Of a DNA stretch of 64,000 bases, positions 1-7,657 are shown in pieces. The notes under the pieces were generated by a model. The model made no database searches, had not been told where the DNA came from, and saw only the letters and a list, made by a program, of their open reading frames with translations. The first letter of the stretch is position 1, and each line of letters begins with the position of its first letter. The translations under genes were made by a program, and so were the position numbers. The stretch comes from Syntrophobacter sp. SbD2. GTDB lineage: Bacteria; Desulfobacterota; Binatia; UBA9968. Where the stretch lies: positions 17,984-81,983 of the forward strand of contig CAMDBU010000002.1 in the NCBI GenBank assembly GCA_945889495.1, written 5' to 3'.

Positions 1-657
1 CATCAAGGTCGTCACATGGCCGCCGAGGATGTCGTGGACGTAGCGCAGCTTGTTGGGATTCACATCGAGAATGCTGACATGGGCGCCCATGCCGACGGCG
101 ACCTGGCAGGCAGCGGTGCCGGACATGCCGGCGCCGATGATCACTACATTCGCTGGCCGGACGCCGGAGGCACCGCCGAGCAATATGCCGCGACCGCCGT
201 TCTCGGCTTGCAAACACCAGGCGCCGACTTGAATCGATAACCGCCCGGCGATCTCGCTCATGGGCGCGAGCAGCGGCAAGGAACCGTCATCTAGTTGAAT
301 GGTCTCGTAGGCGATGCCGGTGACTTTGCTGTCGAGCAAAGCGCGGGTGACCGACTCGGCCGCGGCGAGGTGGAGATAGGTGAATAGAATTAGCCCAGGG
401 CGCAGTAAGGCGAACTCGGAGGCCTGCGGCTCTTTGACCTTCATGACCATGTCGGCTTGGTCCCAGACTTCTTTGGCGCTGTCGACAATGGTCGCGCCGG
501 CGTTGCGATAATTGTCATCGGTGAGACCGCTGCCCAGGCCGGCGTTTTTTTGGATCAGCACTTGATGATTGCGCGCGACGAAGCCGGCGACGCCGGTGGG
601 GGTGACGGCGACGCGGTTTTCTTCGGTTTTGATTTCTTTCGGTACGCCGATGATCAT
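1..657 (-). CDS. ald: alanine dehydrogenase, N-terminal 219 residues (runs off left edge)
   Basis: NAD-dependent alanine dehydrogenase, which interconverts L-alanine and pyruvate plus ammonia in the cytoplasm. The frame reads from ATG at 657 with no stop to base 1, so the 3' part lies outside the window; the ORF track misses it for that reason. The start MIIGVPKEIK is diagnostic for the family. K75 in KVKEP and H96 in TYLHLA sit at the numbers known for the catalytic Lys and His of AlaDH, and a Rossmann motif IIGAGMSGTA follows near residue 174. The only close alternatives, NAD(P) transhydrogenase alpha and lysine-forming dehydrogenases, fit the N-terminus less well. Confidence 0.93.
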   Translation of the reverse strand, partial: MIIGVPKEIKTEENRVAVTPTGVAGFVARNHQVLIQKNAGLGSGLTDDNYRNAGATIVDSAKEVWDQADMVMKVKEPQASEFALLRPGLILFTYLHLAAAESVTRALLDSKVTGIAYETIQLDDGSLPLLAPMSEIAGRLSIQVGAWCLQAENGGRGILLGGASGVRPANVVIIGAGMSGTAACQVAVGMGAHVSILDVNPNKLRYVHDILGGHVTTLM

Positions 658-679
658 GGGGAAAAGGCTACGCCAAGAA

Positions 680-713
680 AATGGATAATGCAAAATGGAG
701 AATGGATAATGGA
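680..713. repeat. short-word repeat (ATGGATAATG type)
   Basis: A low-complexity run made of variants of AATGGATAATG, between ald and the DUF423 gene. It resembles the word-type repeats found at several other gene boundaries of this window, but I see no second copy of this exact word. Confidence 0.5.
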
Positions 714-726
714 AGACGGGAAGAGA

Positions 727-1092
727 TTAGCGATTCAGCGACCAGATAAGGATTGCCCAGCCTGCTAGGAAGAGTAGGCCGCCGATTGGTGTGATGGCGC
801 CCAACCAGCGGATGCCGGTGAAGCTGAGCAGGTAGAGGCTGCCGGAGAAAATTATTATGCCGGCGATGAAGCACCAGCCGGCGGCGTTTAGGCTCGCTTC
901 CGGCCAGCGGGTGGTTGCCCAGGCCACGGCCATGAGGCCGAAGGCGTGGTAGATTTGATAGCGCACGCCGATCTCGAAGATCACCAGCATGTCGGCGGAG
1001 ATTTTCGATTTCAGCGAGTGGGCGCCGAAGGCGCCTAGGGCGACGGCGATGAAGGCGGCGATGGCGCCGGCGCTGAAGAAGAAGCGGTCCAT
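727..1092 (-). CDS. DUF423 family small integral membrane protein
   Basis: A 121-residue protein with four hydrophobic segments (about residues 5-22, 45-60, 70-90 and 97-117). The N-terminal pattern AALGAFGAHSLK-like (here VALGAFGAHSLKSKI) and the RYQIYHAFGLMAVA segment are hallmarks of the DUF423 (YgdD/TMEM256-like) family. It sits in the inner membrane; no biochemical role is established for the family. It is separated from ald by a short repeat and from the next gene by an inverted repeat, so operon membership is unclear. The ATG at 1092 is the only sensible start because the conserved region begins at once. Confidence 0.88.
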   Translation of the reverse strand: MDRFFFSAGAIAAFIAVALGAFGAHSLKSKISADMLVIFEIGVRYQIYHAFGLMAVAWATTRWPEASLNAAGWCFIAGIIIFSGSLYLLSFTGIRWLGAITPIGGLLFLAGWAILIWSLNR

Positions 1093-1156
1093 GTTAGTCG
1101 TGCTCGTGGCTCGTGTTCGTGCTGGCCGGAGTTTTGGTCGATGAGAAGAGCGGATG

Positions 1157-1238
1157 TTTCACCACAGAGGACACAGAGAGCACAGAGGTCGGAGAGTTGA
1201 TTTTCAAAACTCGTGTCTCTGTGGTCTCTGTGGTGAAC
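1157..1238. repeat. intergenic inverted repeat (CACCACAGAG type)
   Basis: The left arm TTTCACCACAGAGGACACAG is matched by an inverted right arm ending CTCTGTGGTCTCTGTGGTGAA, with about 20 bases between them. It would form a long imperfect hairpin in RNA. It lies between the DUF423 gene and the first carboxyltransferase gene and has no T-run, so it looks more like a dispersed repeat than a simple terminator. Confidence 0.75.
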
Positions 1239-1251
1239 AAATCCTTCGCGC

Positions 1252-2721
1252 TCACGCTGCCGTGCCGCGATTCAGGGACACGACCATCTCGCCTTTTTGG
1301 ATGACGATCTGGCGATAATCCTTGCGCTGGCTGAGCGCGTCGATGAGTTTTACCAGCGGCTGGTTGGCGGTTAAATATTCTTTCGGCGCGCCGGCGGCTT
1401 TCATCTCTTCGATCTCCTTGGCTTCGAGGTTCCAGCGCAAGAGGAAATCTTCGTCGGAAATATTTTCGCAGTTCATTTTCTTGCGCAGCTCGGCGACGGA
1501 CGGCTCGGGCGGGATGCGCTCGGCCCATTCCTTGGCGCGCGGGCGGTCGAGGATTTTCGCTTTGACTTCCGGCGCCATCAATTCGCTGCCTTCCTTGCCC
1601 CAGTAGCCGAGCGCGTATTGAATGATTTGATCCGTCACTTCTTTGTAGCGCTCGCCGACGATGACATTGATCGCCGCCTGGCTGCCGACGAATTGCGACA
1701 GCGGCGTGACCATGATCGGGTAGCCGAGATCGGCGCGCACCTGGATGGTTTCTTCGAGGGCTTGGTCGATCTTATTTTCCAAACCGACTTTTTTCAGCTG
1801 CGAGCGCAGGTTGGAAATCATCCCGCCGGGCACTTGATGTTGATACTGCGAGTAGTCGTATTCCACCGGCGCGCCGATGGGAAAACCTTCGCGCTTGGCG
1901 ATGTAGGTGAAGTGGTCGGATACCGGCCGCAAAATTTCTTCGTCGATGGCCGTCTGATAGCCCAAGGCGCGCAGATTCTTGGCGACGTTAAACAAACTCG
2001 GATTGGACGAGCCGTCGGCCAGCGGCGGCAGGGCGGTGTTGACGATCTTGATGCCGAGCTTCACCGCTTCGAGACAGCACAGCGGGCCCAAGCCCGTGGT
2101 GCAATGGGTGTGGAGCTCGACGGGAATGCCGTTGGCGTTGGCGAAGACGATCGGCACCAGGGTCTGGACGCGCTCCGGCGTCAGCAGGCCGCCGGGATCT
2201 TTTAAACAGAGCCGGTTAACTTTGAGCGACGCCGCCTGGCGGGTGCGCTCGGCGAAGTATTCGTCGGTATGTTTGGGCGAGACCGAGTAAATGATGTTGA
2301 GCACCGGGTTGATGCCGACATCGCGCGAGACCTTGGTCTTCCACTCCCAGCCTTCGAGCTCGTTCCATTCTTCCGAGATGCGCGCTTCACGAATGCCGTT
2401 GGCGGCCATCCGTTCCATGAACAGCCGGTACATGGAGCGCGGCGTGATATCGAAGGCGCTGAAGCGGCCGGCGTTCAAACGCAGCGGCGTGTTCTTGATC
2501 CGCTGGCTGACCAGCTTGACCCGGTCCCAGGGATTTTCTTTCAGCTCGCGCACGCATTTTTTCAAATGGGAGCTGGAGATTAGTTCTATAGCATCGAAAC
2601 CGGCGCGATCCATCGCCTCGGCGACGGGCAACATCATGCCGGTGGTCATGCTCTCCGCCCACAGGCTTTGATGGCCGTCGCGGATGGTGGTGTCGACGAA
2701 TTTTATGCCGTCGTTGTTCAC
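1252..2721 (-). CDS. carboxyltransferase-domain protein (pyruvate carboxylase subunit B / OadA-like), paralogue 1
   Basis: A DRE-TIM-barrel carboxyltransferase of the pyruvate carboxylase/oxaloacetate decarboxylase/transcarboxylase 5S type. Visible signature elements are FVDTTIRDGHQSLW near the N-terminus, the Lys of LCLKDPGGLL (carbamylated metal-ligand Lys in the family) and the metal-binding HTHC motif. The fold is followed by a helical PYC/OADA-type domain, but no biotinyl (MKM) domain, and no biotin carboxylase is encoded nearby. The track starts at ATG 2757, but those first 12 codons lie in a repeat. GTG at 2721, preceded by GGAAAG, gives 489 aa, identical in length to the paralogue at 3752-5221. 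Substrate unknown; the neighbouring amidohydrolase suggests a shared catabolic pathway. Confidence 0.85.
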   Translation of the reverse strand: MNNDGIKFVDTTIRDGHQSLWAESMTTGMMLPVAEAMDRAGFDAIELISSSHLKKCVRELKENPWDRVKLVSQRIKNTPLRLNAGRFSAFDITPRSMYRLFMERMAANGIREARISEEWNELEGWEWKTKVSRDVGINPVLNIIYSVSPKHTDEYFAERTRQAASLKVNRLCLKDPGGLLTPERVQTLVPIVFANANGIPVELHTHCTTGLGPLCCLEAVKLGIKIVNTALPPLADGSSNPSLFNVAKNLRALGYQTAIDEEILRPVSDHFTYIAKREGFPIGAPVEYDYSQYQHQVPGGMISNLRSQLKKVGLENKIDQALEETIQVRADLGYPIMVTPLSQFVGSQAAINVIVGERYKEVTDQIIQYALGYWGKEGSELMAPEVKAKILDRPRAKEWAERIPPEPSVAELRKKMNCENISDEDFLLRWNLEAKEIEEMKAAGAPKEYLTANQPLVKLIDALSQRKDYRQIVIQKGEMVVSLNRGTAA

Positions 2722-2741
2722 TGGTTTCTTTCCGTGGTCGA

Positions 2742-2807
2742 ACTCCTTACCCCTCACTCTTCACTACTTACTTGGTTAGTAAGGAGTGAGTAGTAAGGAG
2801 TAAGGAG
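2742..2807. repeat. intergenic inverted repeat (AGTAAGGAGTGAGTAG type)
   Basis: The arm ACTCCTTACCCCTCACTC is followed by TACTTACTTGGTTAGTAAGG and a run of AGTAAGGAGTGAGTAGTAAG words, so the two halves are imperfect inverted copies. It lies just upstream of the carboxyltransferase gene and invades the 5' end of the longest ORF, which argues for the later GTG start. Confidence 0.7.
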
Positions 2808-2827
2808 AATCGGAGTGGTAGTTTAGT

Positions 2828-3685
2828 TTAGAGCGTGATGCCGAGGAACTTCACCGCGTTGTCCAACATGATCTTCTTGCGGATCTCGGGCTTCATGTTG
2901 ACCTGGGCGAACTCTTCCAGCCAGCGCTCGACGCCGATGGCCGGCCAGTCGGAGCCGAACATCGCCTTGTCCTGGATCAGCGTGGTGATGTTGTGTAAGA
3001 GTTCCGCCGGGAAATATTTCGGCGCCCAGCCGGACAGATCGATATAATAGTTGCCCTTGTGCCGGGCGATGGCCAAGCTTTCCGCGGTCCAGGGCCAGGT
3101 CGGATGGGCGCTGATGATTTTCAGCTCGGGGAAATCGGCGCAGACCTCGTCGACGTGGATCGGCTGGCTGTATTTCAACTTAATGCCCATGCCGCCCGGC
3201 GTGCCGGCGCCGGCGGCGGCCATGCCGCCGTGAAACAGGATCGGCATGTTCAACTTGGCGCAGGTCTCCCAGATCGGATAAAAGCGCGGATCGTTGGCGT
3301 AGAAATGCTGGCGTGCCGGATTGAGCTCGCCCATGCCGATGAGGCCGAGATCATGGCAGCGCTTCACTTCGTCCACCGCCAGCTTGCCGGTCCAAGGATC
3401 GATGGCGCCGTAGGCCATAAAAACATCGGGATGTTTCTTTACCGCGCTGGCGACGTGATCGTTGGGCAGCGGGGTCATGCCGGTGACGGTTTCGTCGCGG
3501 GTGTTCATGATGACCGCCATCATCTTGCGGGCCCGGTATTGGTCGGCCATCTCATCGATGGAAACCGGCGGCCGTTCGCGGCCGAAATAGCGCGCCATCT
3601 GCGCGGTGCGGTCGCCCTTCGCCTTTTGACTCGCTTCGTCGGACAGATGGACGTGAATGTCGATAGCTACAATGTCTCTTGCCAT
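2828..3685 (-). CDS. amidohydrolase family protein (Amidohydro_2, ACMSD-like)
   Basis: A 285-residue metal-dependent hydrolase or decarboxylase of the amidohydrolase-2 type. It has H11 and H13 in DIHVH, H152 in LFHGG, H194 in SAHPTWP and D246 in FGSDWP, the usual ligand and catalytic set of the TIM-barrel superfamily. Related enzymes include aminocarboxymuconate-semialdehyde decarboxylase and various ring-cleavage-product hydrolases; I cannot name the substrate. It is flanked on the same strand by two paralogous carboxyltransferases with gaps of about 65-105 bases, consistent with a common transcript. GGAGG sits eight bases before the ATG. Confidence 0.88.
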   Translation of the reverse strand: MARDIVAIDIHVHLSDEASQKAKGDRTAQMARYFGRERPPVSIDEMADQYRARKMMAVIMNTRDETVTGMTPLPNDHVASAVKKHPDVFMAYGAIDPWTGKLAVDEVKRCHDLGLIGMGELNPARQHFYANDPRFYPIWETCAKLNMPILFHGGMAAAGAGTPGGMGIKLKYSQPIHVDEVCADFPELKIISAHPTWPWTAESLAIARHKGNYYIDLSGWAPKYFPAELLHNITTLIQDKAMFGSDWPAIGVERWLEEFAQVNMKPEIRKKIMLDNAVKFLGITL

Positions 3686-3751
3686 GGTTCGATGCCTCCT
3701 GGTTAAGTTTCAATTCTTATTGCACTGGCGCGGCTGACTTTCAACCGCGTT

Positions 3752-5221
3752 TCATGCGGTGCCGCCCGCGCGCTTTTCCAATGTCACGGAGAAATTCGCC
3801 GTCTGCACATGAATCTGCCGGTTCTTGGTGCGCTTGGACAATTCCTGCAACAGGTTCACCAGCGGCTGTTCGCTGTTTAAATATTCCAGCGGCCGTTTGT
3901 TGGCGCGCATAAAGTCAATATCTTCCTTGCCGATGATCCAGCGCAAGAGCAACTCTTCGTCGGAAGTGCCCTCGGCGCCGATGTTGCGGCGGATGTCGTC
4001 GGGCGACGGTTCGTCCGGCGTCCACTTGGCCCATTCCTTGGCGCGCGGCCGGTCGAGGATCTTGGCTTTGACGTCGGGGTGCATGTCGTGCGCGCCTTCG
4101 GCGCCAGCGTGGCCGAGGGCGAACTTGATCACCTGGTCGGTGACTTCTTTGTAGCGCTCGCCGACTATTACATTGATCGCCGCCTGGGAGCCGACGAACT
4201 GCGACAGCGGCGTGACCATGATCGGATAGCCGAACTCCTCGCGCACCTTGATCGTTTCTTCCAAGGCGGCGGGAGATTTATGCTCGAGGCCGACCTTGCG
4301 CAGCTGGAAGCGCAGGTTGGACAACATGCCGCCGGGCACTTGGTGTTGATACTGCGAGTAATCGTATTCCACCGGCGCGCCGATGGTGAAGCCTTCGCGC
4401 TTGGCAATCGCCGTGAAGTGGCGCGACACTGGCTGCAAGACATCTTCGTCGATGTCGGTGCGGTAACCCAGCGCGCGGGCGTTCCTCGCGACATTGAACA
4501 ACGACGGATTCGACGTATCGTCGGCCAGCGGCGGCAGGGCGGTGTTGATCGAGCGGATGCCCAACTCCATGGCCTTGATGCAGCACAGCGGTCCGAGACC
4601 GGTGGTGCAGTGGGTGTGCAGCTCCACCGGGATGCCGTTGGCGTTCGCCAAGATGATCGGCACCAAGGTTTCCATCCGTTCGGGCGTGAGCAGGCCGCCG
4701 GGGTCTTTGAGGCAAAGCCGGTAGGGATTGAGCGACGCCGCCTGGCGCGTGCGCAGGGCGAAGTACTCGTCGCTATGTTTGGGCGAAACGGAATAAATCA
4801 AATTCAAAATCGACTTCATGCCGACGCGGTGGCACTCGCCGACGCGAAACTTCCAGCCCTCGTAATCGTTCCACTCATCCGAGATGCGCGCTTCCTTGAT
4901 GCCGTTGGCGAACATGCGCTCGACGAACAGGCGGTACATGGACGGCGGATTGTATTCAAACGTGTTAACCCGGCCGGCGATCAGCCGCAGCGGCGTCTTG
5001 GTGATCAGCTTCGCCACCAGTCGCACGCGCTCCCAGGGGTCTTCTTTCAAATCGCGCACGCATTTCTTCAAATGCGAGCCCGAGATCAGCTCGATGCCCT
5101 CAAAGCCGGCGTCGTCCAGGTTCTTGGCGATCGGCAACATCATGCCGGTTGTCATATTTTCCGCCCACAAGCTCTGATGGCCGTCGCGGATGGTGGTGTC
5201 GACGAATTTGATGGTTTCCAT
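3752..5221 (-). CDS. carboxyltransferase-domain protein (pyruvate carboxylase subunit B / OadA-like), paralogue 2
   Basis: A 489-residue paralogue of the 1252-2721 product, alignable from FVDTTIRDGHQSLWAE to the C-terminus with few gaps. It carries TTIRDGHQ (residues 9-16), K172 in CLKDPGG and H202/H204 in LHTHCTTG, the metal site of the carboxyltransferase family. Like its partner it stops after the PYC/OADA helical domain and lacks a biotin attachment domain. The start ATG has a clear GGAGG upstream. The two copies share one strand and bracket an amidohydrolase, so they may form a heteromer or act on related acids. Which biotin carrier, if any, they use is not visible. Confidence 0.86.
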   Translation of the reverse strand: METIKFVDTTIRDGHQSLWAENMTTGMMLPIAKNLDDAGFEGIELISGSHLKKCVRDLKEDPWERVRLVAKLITKTPLRLIAGRVNTFEYNPPSMYRLFVERMFANGIKEARISDEWNDYEGWKFRVGECHRVGMKSILNLIYSVSPKHSDEYFALRTRQAASLNPYRLCLKDPGGLLTPERMETLVPIILANANGIPVELHTHCTTGLGPLCCIKAMELGIRSINTALPPLADDTSNPSLFNVARNARALGYRTDIDEDVLQPVSRHFTAIAKREGFTIGAPVEYDYSQYQHQVPGGMLSNLRFQLRKVGLEHKSPAALEETIKVREEFGYPIMVTPLSQFVGSQAAINVIVGERYKEVTDQVIKFALGHAGAEGAHDMHPDVKAKILDRPRAKEWAKWTPDEPSPDDIRRNIGAEGTSDEELLLRWIIGKEDIDFMRANKRPLEYLNSEQPLVNLLQELSKRTKNRQIHVQTANFSVTLEKRAGGTA

Positions 5222-5234
5222 TGTCGCCTCCGGC

Positions 5235-5264
5235 GAATTTCAAATTTCAGATCTCAGATTTCAT
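5235..5264. repeat. repeat, TTTCAAATTTCAGATCTCAG type, copy 1
   Basis: An AT-rich palindromic word repeat just upstream of the second carboxyltransferase gene. Related copies lie at 5495-5522 (inverted, inside a coding region) and at 25045-25073. Confidence 0.7.
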
Positions 5265-5292
5265 AGCATGAAGCGCGGGCGAAATCTTGGGG

Positions 5293-5805
5293 TTAGGGCT
5301 TCTTGGTGGGATTTTGCTTTTCGGCTTCGGTCTTGGTGATGCGGTCGAGCTCCTCTATGAAGTCCTGTTTGTCGTGCTTCGTTGCATATCTGTTTCTTGC
5401 CTTGTCATCCAAATGCCGTTGCCCTGCGATGTTCGAATTCTTCAAACTCTCGATCCAGCCATAAAGCTGACGAGAAATCTTCTCCGAATCCGTTATGAGA
5501 TTTGAAATCTGAGATTTGAGATCGTTGAAGTCCTCCCACCGCAGCAGGACTTTCAACATCGACCGAACCTCGCCAGCGGACCCACGTGCGATATAAAGGA
5601 AAGCGAGCAGTTCGTTGGTACTGCCGCGCTCGAAGCCTTCGGCGATGTTGTTTGAAACTGATAGTGCCGCGCGTTCAAACTGGTCGCGCAGCCCGTAATG
5701 GCGATGGAACTGTTCGGCAGCTGTGAATTTATAGATCAGAACAGCGAAGTCAGCGGCGTCGTTCCATACGGGCAAGTCTTCGAAGCGGCCGTACTGCATG
5801 TCCAA
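5293..5805 (-). CDS. four-helix bundle protein (S23/IVP family)
   Basis: A 170-residue member of the four-helix-bundle (TIGR02436, 23S rRNA intervening-sequence protein) family. Hallmarks are FEDLPVWNDA at the N-terminus, QFERAALSVSNNIAEGFERG, and FLYIARGSAGEVRSML. Relatives occur inside 23S rRNA intervening sequences and as accessory proteins of diversity-generating retroelements; neither setting is visible here and the function is unknown. The segment DLKSQISNLI is encoded by a copy of a repeat that is otherwise intergenic, so a repeat is embedded in the gene. The tail after about residue 120 is polar and poorly conserved. Confidence 0.85.
   Translation of the reverse strand: MDMQYGRFEDLPVWNDAADFAVLIYKFTAAEQFHRHYGLRDQFERAALSVSNNIAEGFERGSTNELLAFLYIARGSAGEVRSMLKVLLRWEDFNDLKSQISNLITDSEKISRQLYGWIESLKNSNIAGQRHLDDKARNRYATKHDKQDFIEELDRITKTEAEKQNPTKKP
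5495..5522. repeat. repeat, GATTTGAAATCTGAGATTTG type, copy 2 (inside CDS)
   Basis: An inverted relative of the 5235-5264 repeat, located within the four-helix-bundle gene. It is read in frame as DLKSQISNLI. Confidence 0.7.
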
Positions 5806-6012
5806 CGGGCGATCTCAGGTCGAAATTGTCATATTACAGACAGCCCGAAGACAGCAAAGTGGGTAAACGGAGTTTGCTCCGAAAACTAGGAGGGATCGCG
5901 AAGAGATTGCTGCGCCCGCATGGGTTTGGTGATTGGTTGGATGCGGCTTAACGTCCGGCTTGACACGCGCCCGCCGCGCGGGCGTCGCTGTCCAAGCCGC
6001 GGTTAGAGAGCA

Positions 6013-6813
6013 TCATTGAAGTGGGGCCACAACGGCGCCGCGTATTCCAGCCCTCTCGATCGCCGCTTTGACGAGCCCCTCGGACTTCGCGTCCTCAACG
6101 AATTTGCGCGCGTAGGCCATGCCGAGGTCCCGTCCCTTCGGGATGGCCATAGCCCCCGGGTCGGTGGCAAAACGACCGTCGAGAACACGGGAACCGGGCA
6201 ACTGATTCGACGTTTCGAACAGGTTTGCCTTGTTGGCAGCAAATGCGTCTGCTCTCCCGGATTTCAGCATCTCTAACGCGCCAGCGACGCCTAATCCTCG
6301 GACCAATACGGCATTTTTTAGCGCGCGGGAAAGAAAGAAATCCGTTCCGCCCTTCTCCCCCACGGCAACGCGAACCCCAGGCCGATCCACATCGGCCACT
6401 GTTGAGATGGACGAGCCGCTTGGGACGAGGTAGCCGAATTCGATTTCCAGGTGCGGAGGAGTGATATCAAATTCCTTCGCCCGCGCCGGATTAACAGCAA
6501 TGAAGGCGACGTCCCATTGGCCAGATTTCGCGCCGTCGAAGAGTGCCTCACTTGACGGGTACACGACCGGCTCAAACGGAACCCCCATGCGCCGGGCCAA
6601 CTCTTTTCCGAGGTCAAATCCCACCCCTTTCGTTTCGCCCGATGCGGAGTCTCGCGTCACGGATAAGGGATTTCCGAGGTTAAGCCCAACCCGAAGCTTT
6701 CCGGTTGGGGCCAAGGCGTGTCGCGCTTCCGGAGTGGGCGCGGTGTGGATGCCCGCACAGCCCGTAAGCACCAGTCCAAGTATCGCAGTCATCACCGAGT
6801 GAGTCGTACGCAT
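6013..6813 (-). CDS. amino-acid-type ABC transporter substrate-binding lipoprotein (SBP_bac_3)
   Basis: A 266-residue periplasmic solute-binding protein of family 3. It has a lipoprotein signal peptide with lipobox LTGC (C19), then the family-3 fold: LRVGLNLGNP, GVGFDLGKELARRMG, WDVAFIAVNPARAKEFDITPP and VAVGEKGGTDFFLSR. It should be tethered in the periplasm and bind a polar amino acid or similar small solute. No permease or ATPase gene is adjacent, so it is an orphan that either borrows another transporter or acts as a sensor. A possible promoter lies about 120 bases upstream. Confidence 0.87.
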   Translation of the reverse strand: MRTTHSVMTAILGLVLTGCAGIHTAPTPEARHALAPTGKLRVGLNLGNPLSVTRDSASGETKGVGFDLGKELARRMGVPFEPVVYPSSEALFDGAKSGQWDVAFIAVNPARAKEFDITPPHLEIEFGYLVPSGSSISTVADVDRPGVRVAVGEKGGTDFFLSRALKNAVLVRGLGVAGALEMLKSGRADAFAANKANLFETSNQLPGSRVLDGRFATDPGAMAIPKGRDLGMAYARKFVEDAKSEGLVKAAIERAGIRGAVVAPLQ

Positions 6814-6931
6814 TGCGTCCTTCCTGAAGTCACTGTTGCTCTCTACTATTAAGTGAGCCGCCGCAGGCTCAGAGATATGCCGGTCGGCTTATCTCGCCTG
6901 ACGGCTCCAATCAATAAAGTTGAAATTGTTT

Positions 6932-6962
6932 ATAATATTCGACAGCTATCCCAACTTGTCAA
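6932..6962 (-). promoter_or_regulatory. possible sigma-70 promoter for the binding lipoprotein
   Basis: On the minus strand TTGACA is followed after 19 bases by TATTAT. The -35 is perfect but the spacing is long. It lies in an AT-rich patch about 120 bases before the lipoprotein start. Confidence 0.35.
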
Positions 6963-7113
6963 CGATATGTGTTCCGACAAAAGCCGACCGGTGCGGCGGG
7001 TTATCTCCCTAACGATCAGCGGGTTATTCCAGCGGGCGCTTTCTCAGGCCAAGTGTCAAACTACGTATGAATCAGTGGTACTGATATCTTTGATGATCTA
7101 ACATTGGTTTCCG

Positions 7114-7335
7114 ATGATCGAGATCGCCCAAGCGCTGCTCTTCGACCGGGATGGCAGGCTGCTCATTTATCTGCGCGACGATAAGCTGTCGATACCGTTT
7201 CCCAATCATTGGGATTTGTTTGGCGGTCATGTGGAGGTGGGGGAGACGCCGGAGGAGGCGTTGCGGCGGGAGTTGCAAGAAGAGATCGGTGCCACGCTGG
7301 ATAGCAGGCGCTTGACCGCGATTGCCGCAGCCTAG
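7114..7335 (+). pseudogene. truncated NUDIX hydrolase (decayed duplicate)
   Basis: A 73-codon remnant nearly identical in its first 57 codons to the intact NUDIX gene at 8285-8722, with the NUDIX box (GGHVEVGETPEEAL...EEIG) still readable. The frame then jumps by internal deletion to a fragment resembling the CAGCGCTTGACCAGCATCGG region of the intact copy and stops. Without the second half of the fold it is unlikely to make a working enzyme. Confidence 0.8.
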
Positions 7336-7366
7336 CGCTGTCATTGCCGGTTACCAATATGCTCGA

Positions 7367-7396
7367 CTGTCACACCGAGTGCAGCCTGTTTGAGCG
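7367..7396 (+). pseudogene. remnant of dnaE 5' end
   Basis: CTGTCACACCGAGTGCAGCC matches dnaE codons for the PHP motif (CTGTCACACCGAATACAGCC at 8805). It lies just after the truncated NUDIX copy, in the same order as in the intact locus, which shows that the duplication once reached into dnaE. Confidence 0.75.
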
Positions 7397-7414
7397 CACC
7401 CGGTTTTGTTAGCC

Positions 7415-7657
7415 TTATGCTGGAAGCCGGTCATGCTCATCCGGTTTTACTTTGGGAACCTTCGCCATGGCTCGTTCAAATTTCTTGCGATTGCCGCGCT
7501 GGGCGCGCTGGTCAAGATATTCTTCGGTAACAAGCGCCGAAAGTTTCTCCGCCAACGCTAGCGTAATCAATTGATTGATAGATACACTTTCCTGCTGGGC
7601 CAATTTACGGACTTGCTTGTGCAGCGAGTCAGGTAAGCGAAGACTAATCGTACTCAT
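7415..7657 (-). CDS. ribbon-helix-helix antitoxin (HicB/CopG-like)
   Basis: An 80-residue protein with an N-terminal RHH DNA-binding pattern: a beta strand TISLRLPDSL, then helices around LHKQVRKLAQQE and SINQLITLALAEKL. The basic, flexible C-terminus is typical of the toxin-neutralising tail of antitoxins. Its ATG overlaps the stop of the upstream PIN toxin gene (ATGA-type overlap), so the two are translationally coupled. The order is toxin first, antitoxin second, the reverse of most VapBC loci. It probably autorepresses with the toxin through the palindrome at 8088-8109. Confidence 0.85.
   Translation of the reverse strand: MSTISLRLPDSLHKQVRKLAQQESVSINQLITLALAEKLSALVTEEYLDQRAQRGNRKKFERAMAKVPKVKPDEHDRLPA

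Larger units (their letters stand above)
6971..7400. repeat. degenerate segmental duplication, left copy
   Basis: Starting at GTTCCGACAAAAGCCG, this segment matches 8142 onward at a constant offset of 1171 bases through the upstream region and the first 170 bases of the NUDIX gene. After that it is deleted internally and resumes with a piece matching the NUDIX 3' half and then the first codons of dnaE. It is the decayed copy; the right copy is intact. Confidence 0.85.

Noticed and set aside
4079-5266. 395-aa plus-strand ORF opposite the second carboxyltransferase
   Set aside because: Antisense shadow with Arg/Ala/Gln-rich composition; the minus-strand protein has clear family motifs.
6853-7101. 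82-aa plus-strand ORF before the truncated NUDIX copy
   Set aside because: It covers a promoter-like AT-rich patch and the duplicated non-coding leader; no matching ORF is kept in the right-hand copy.
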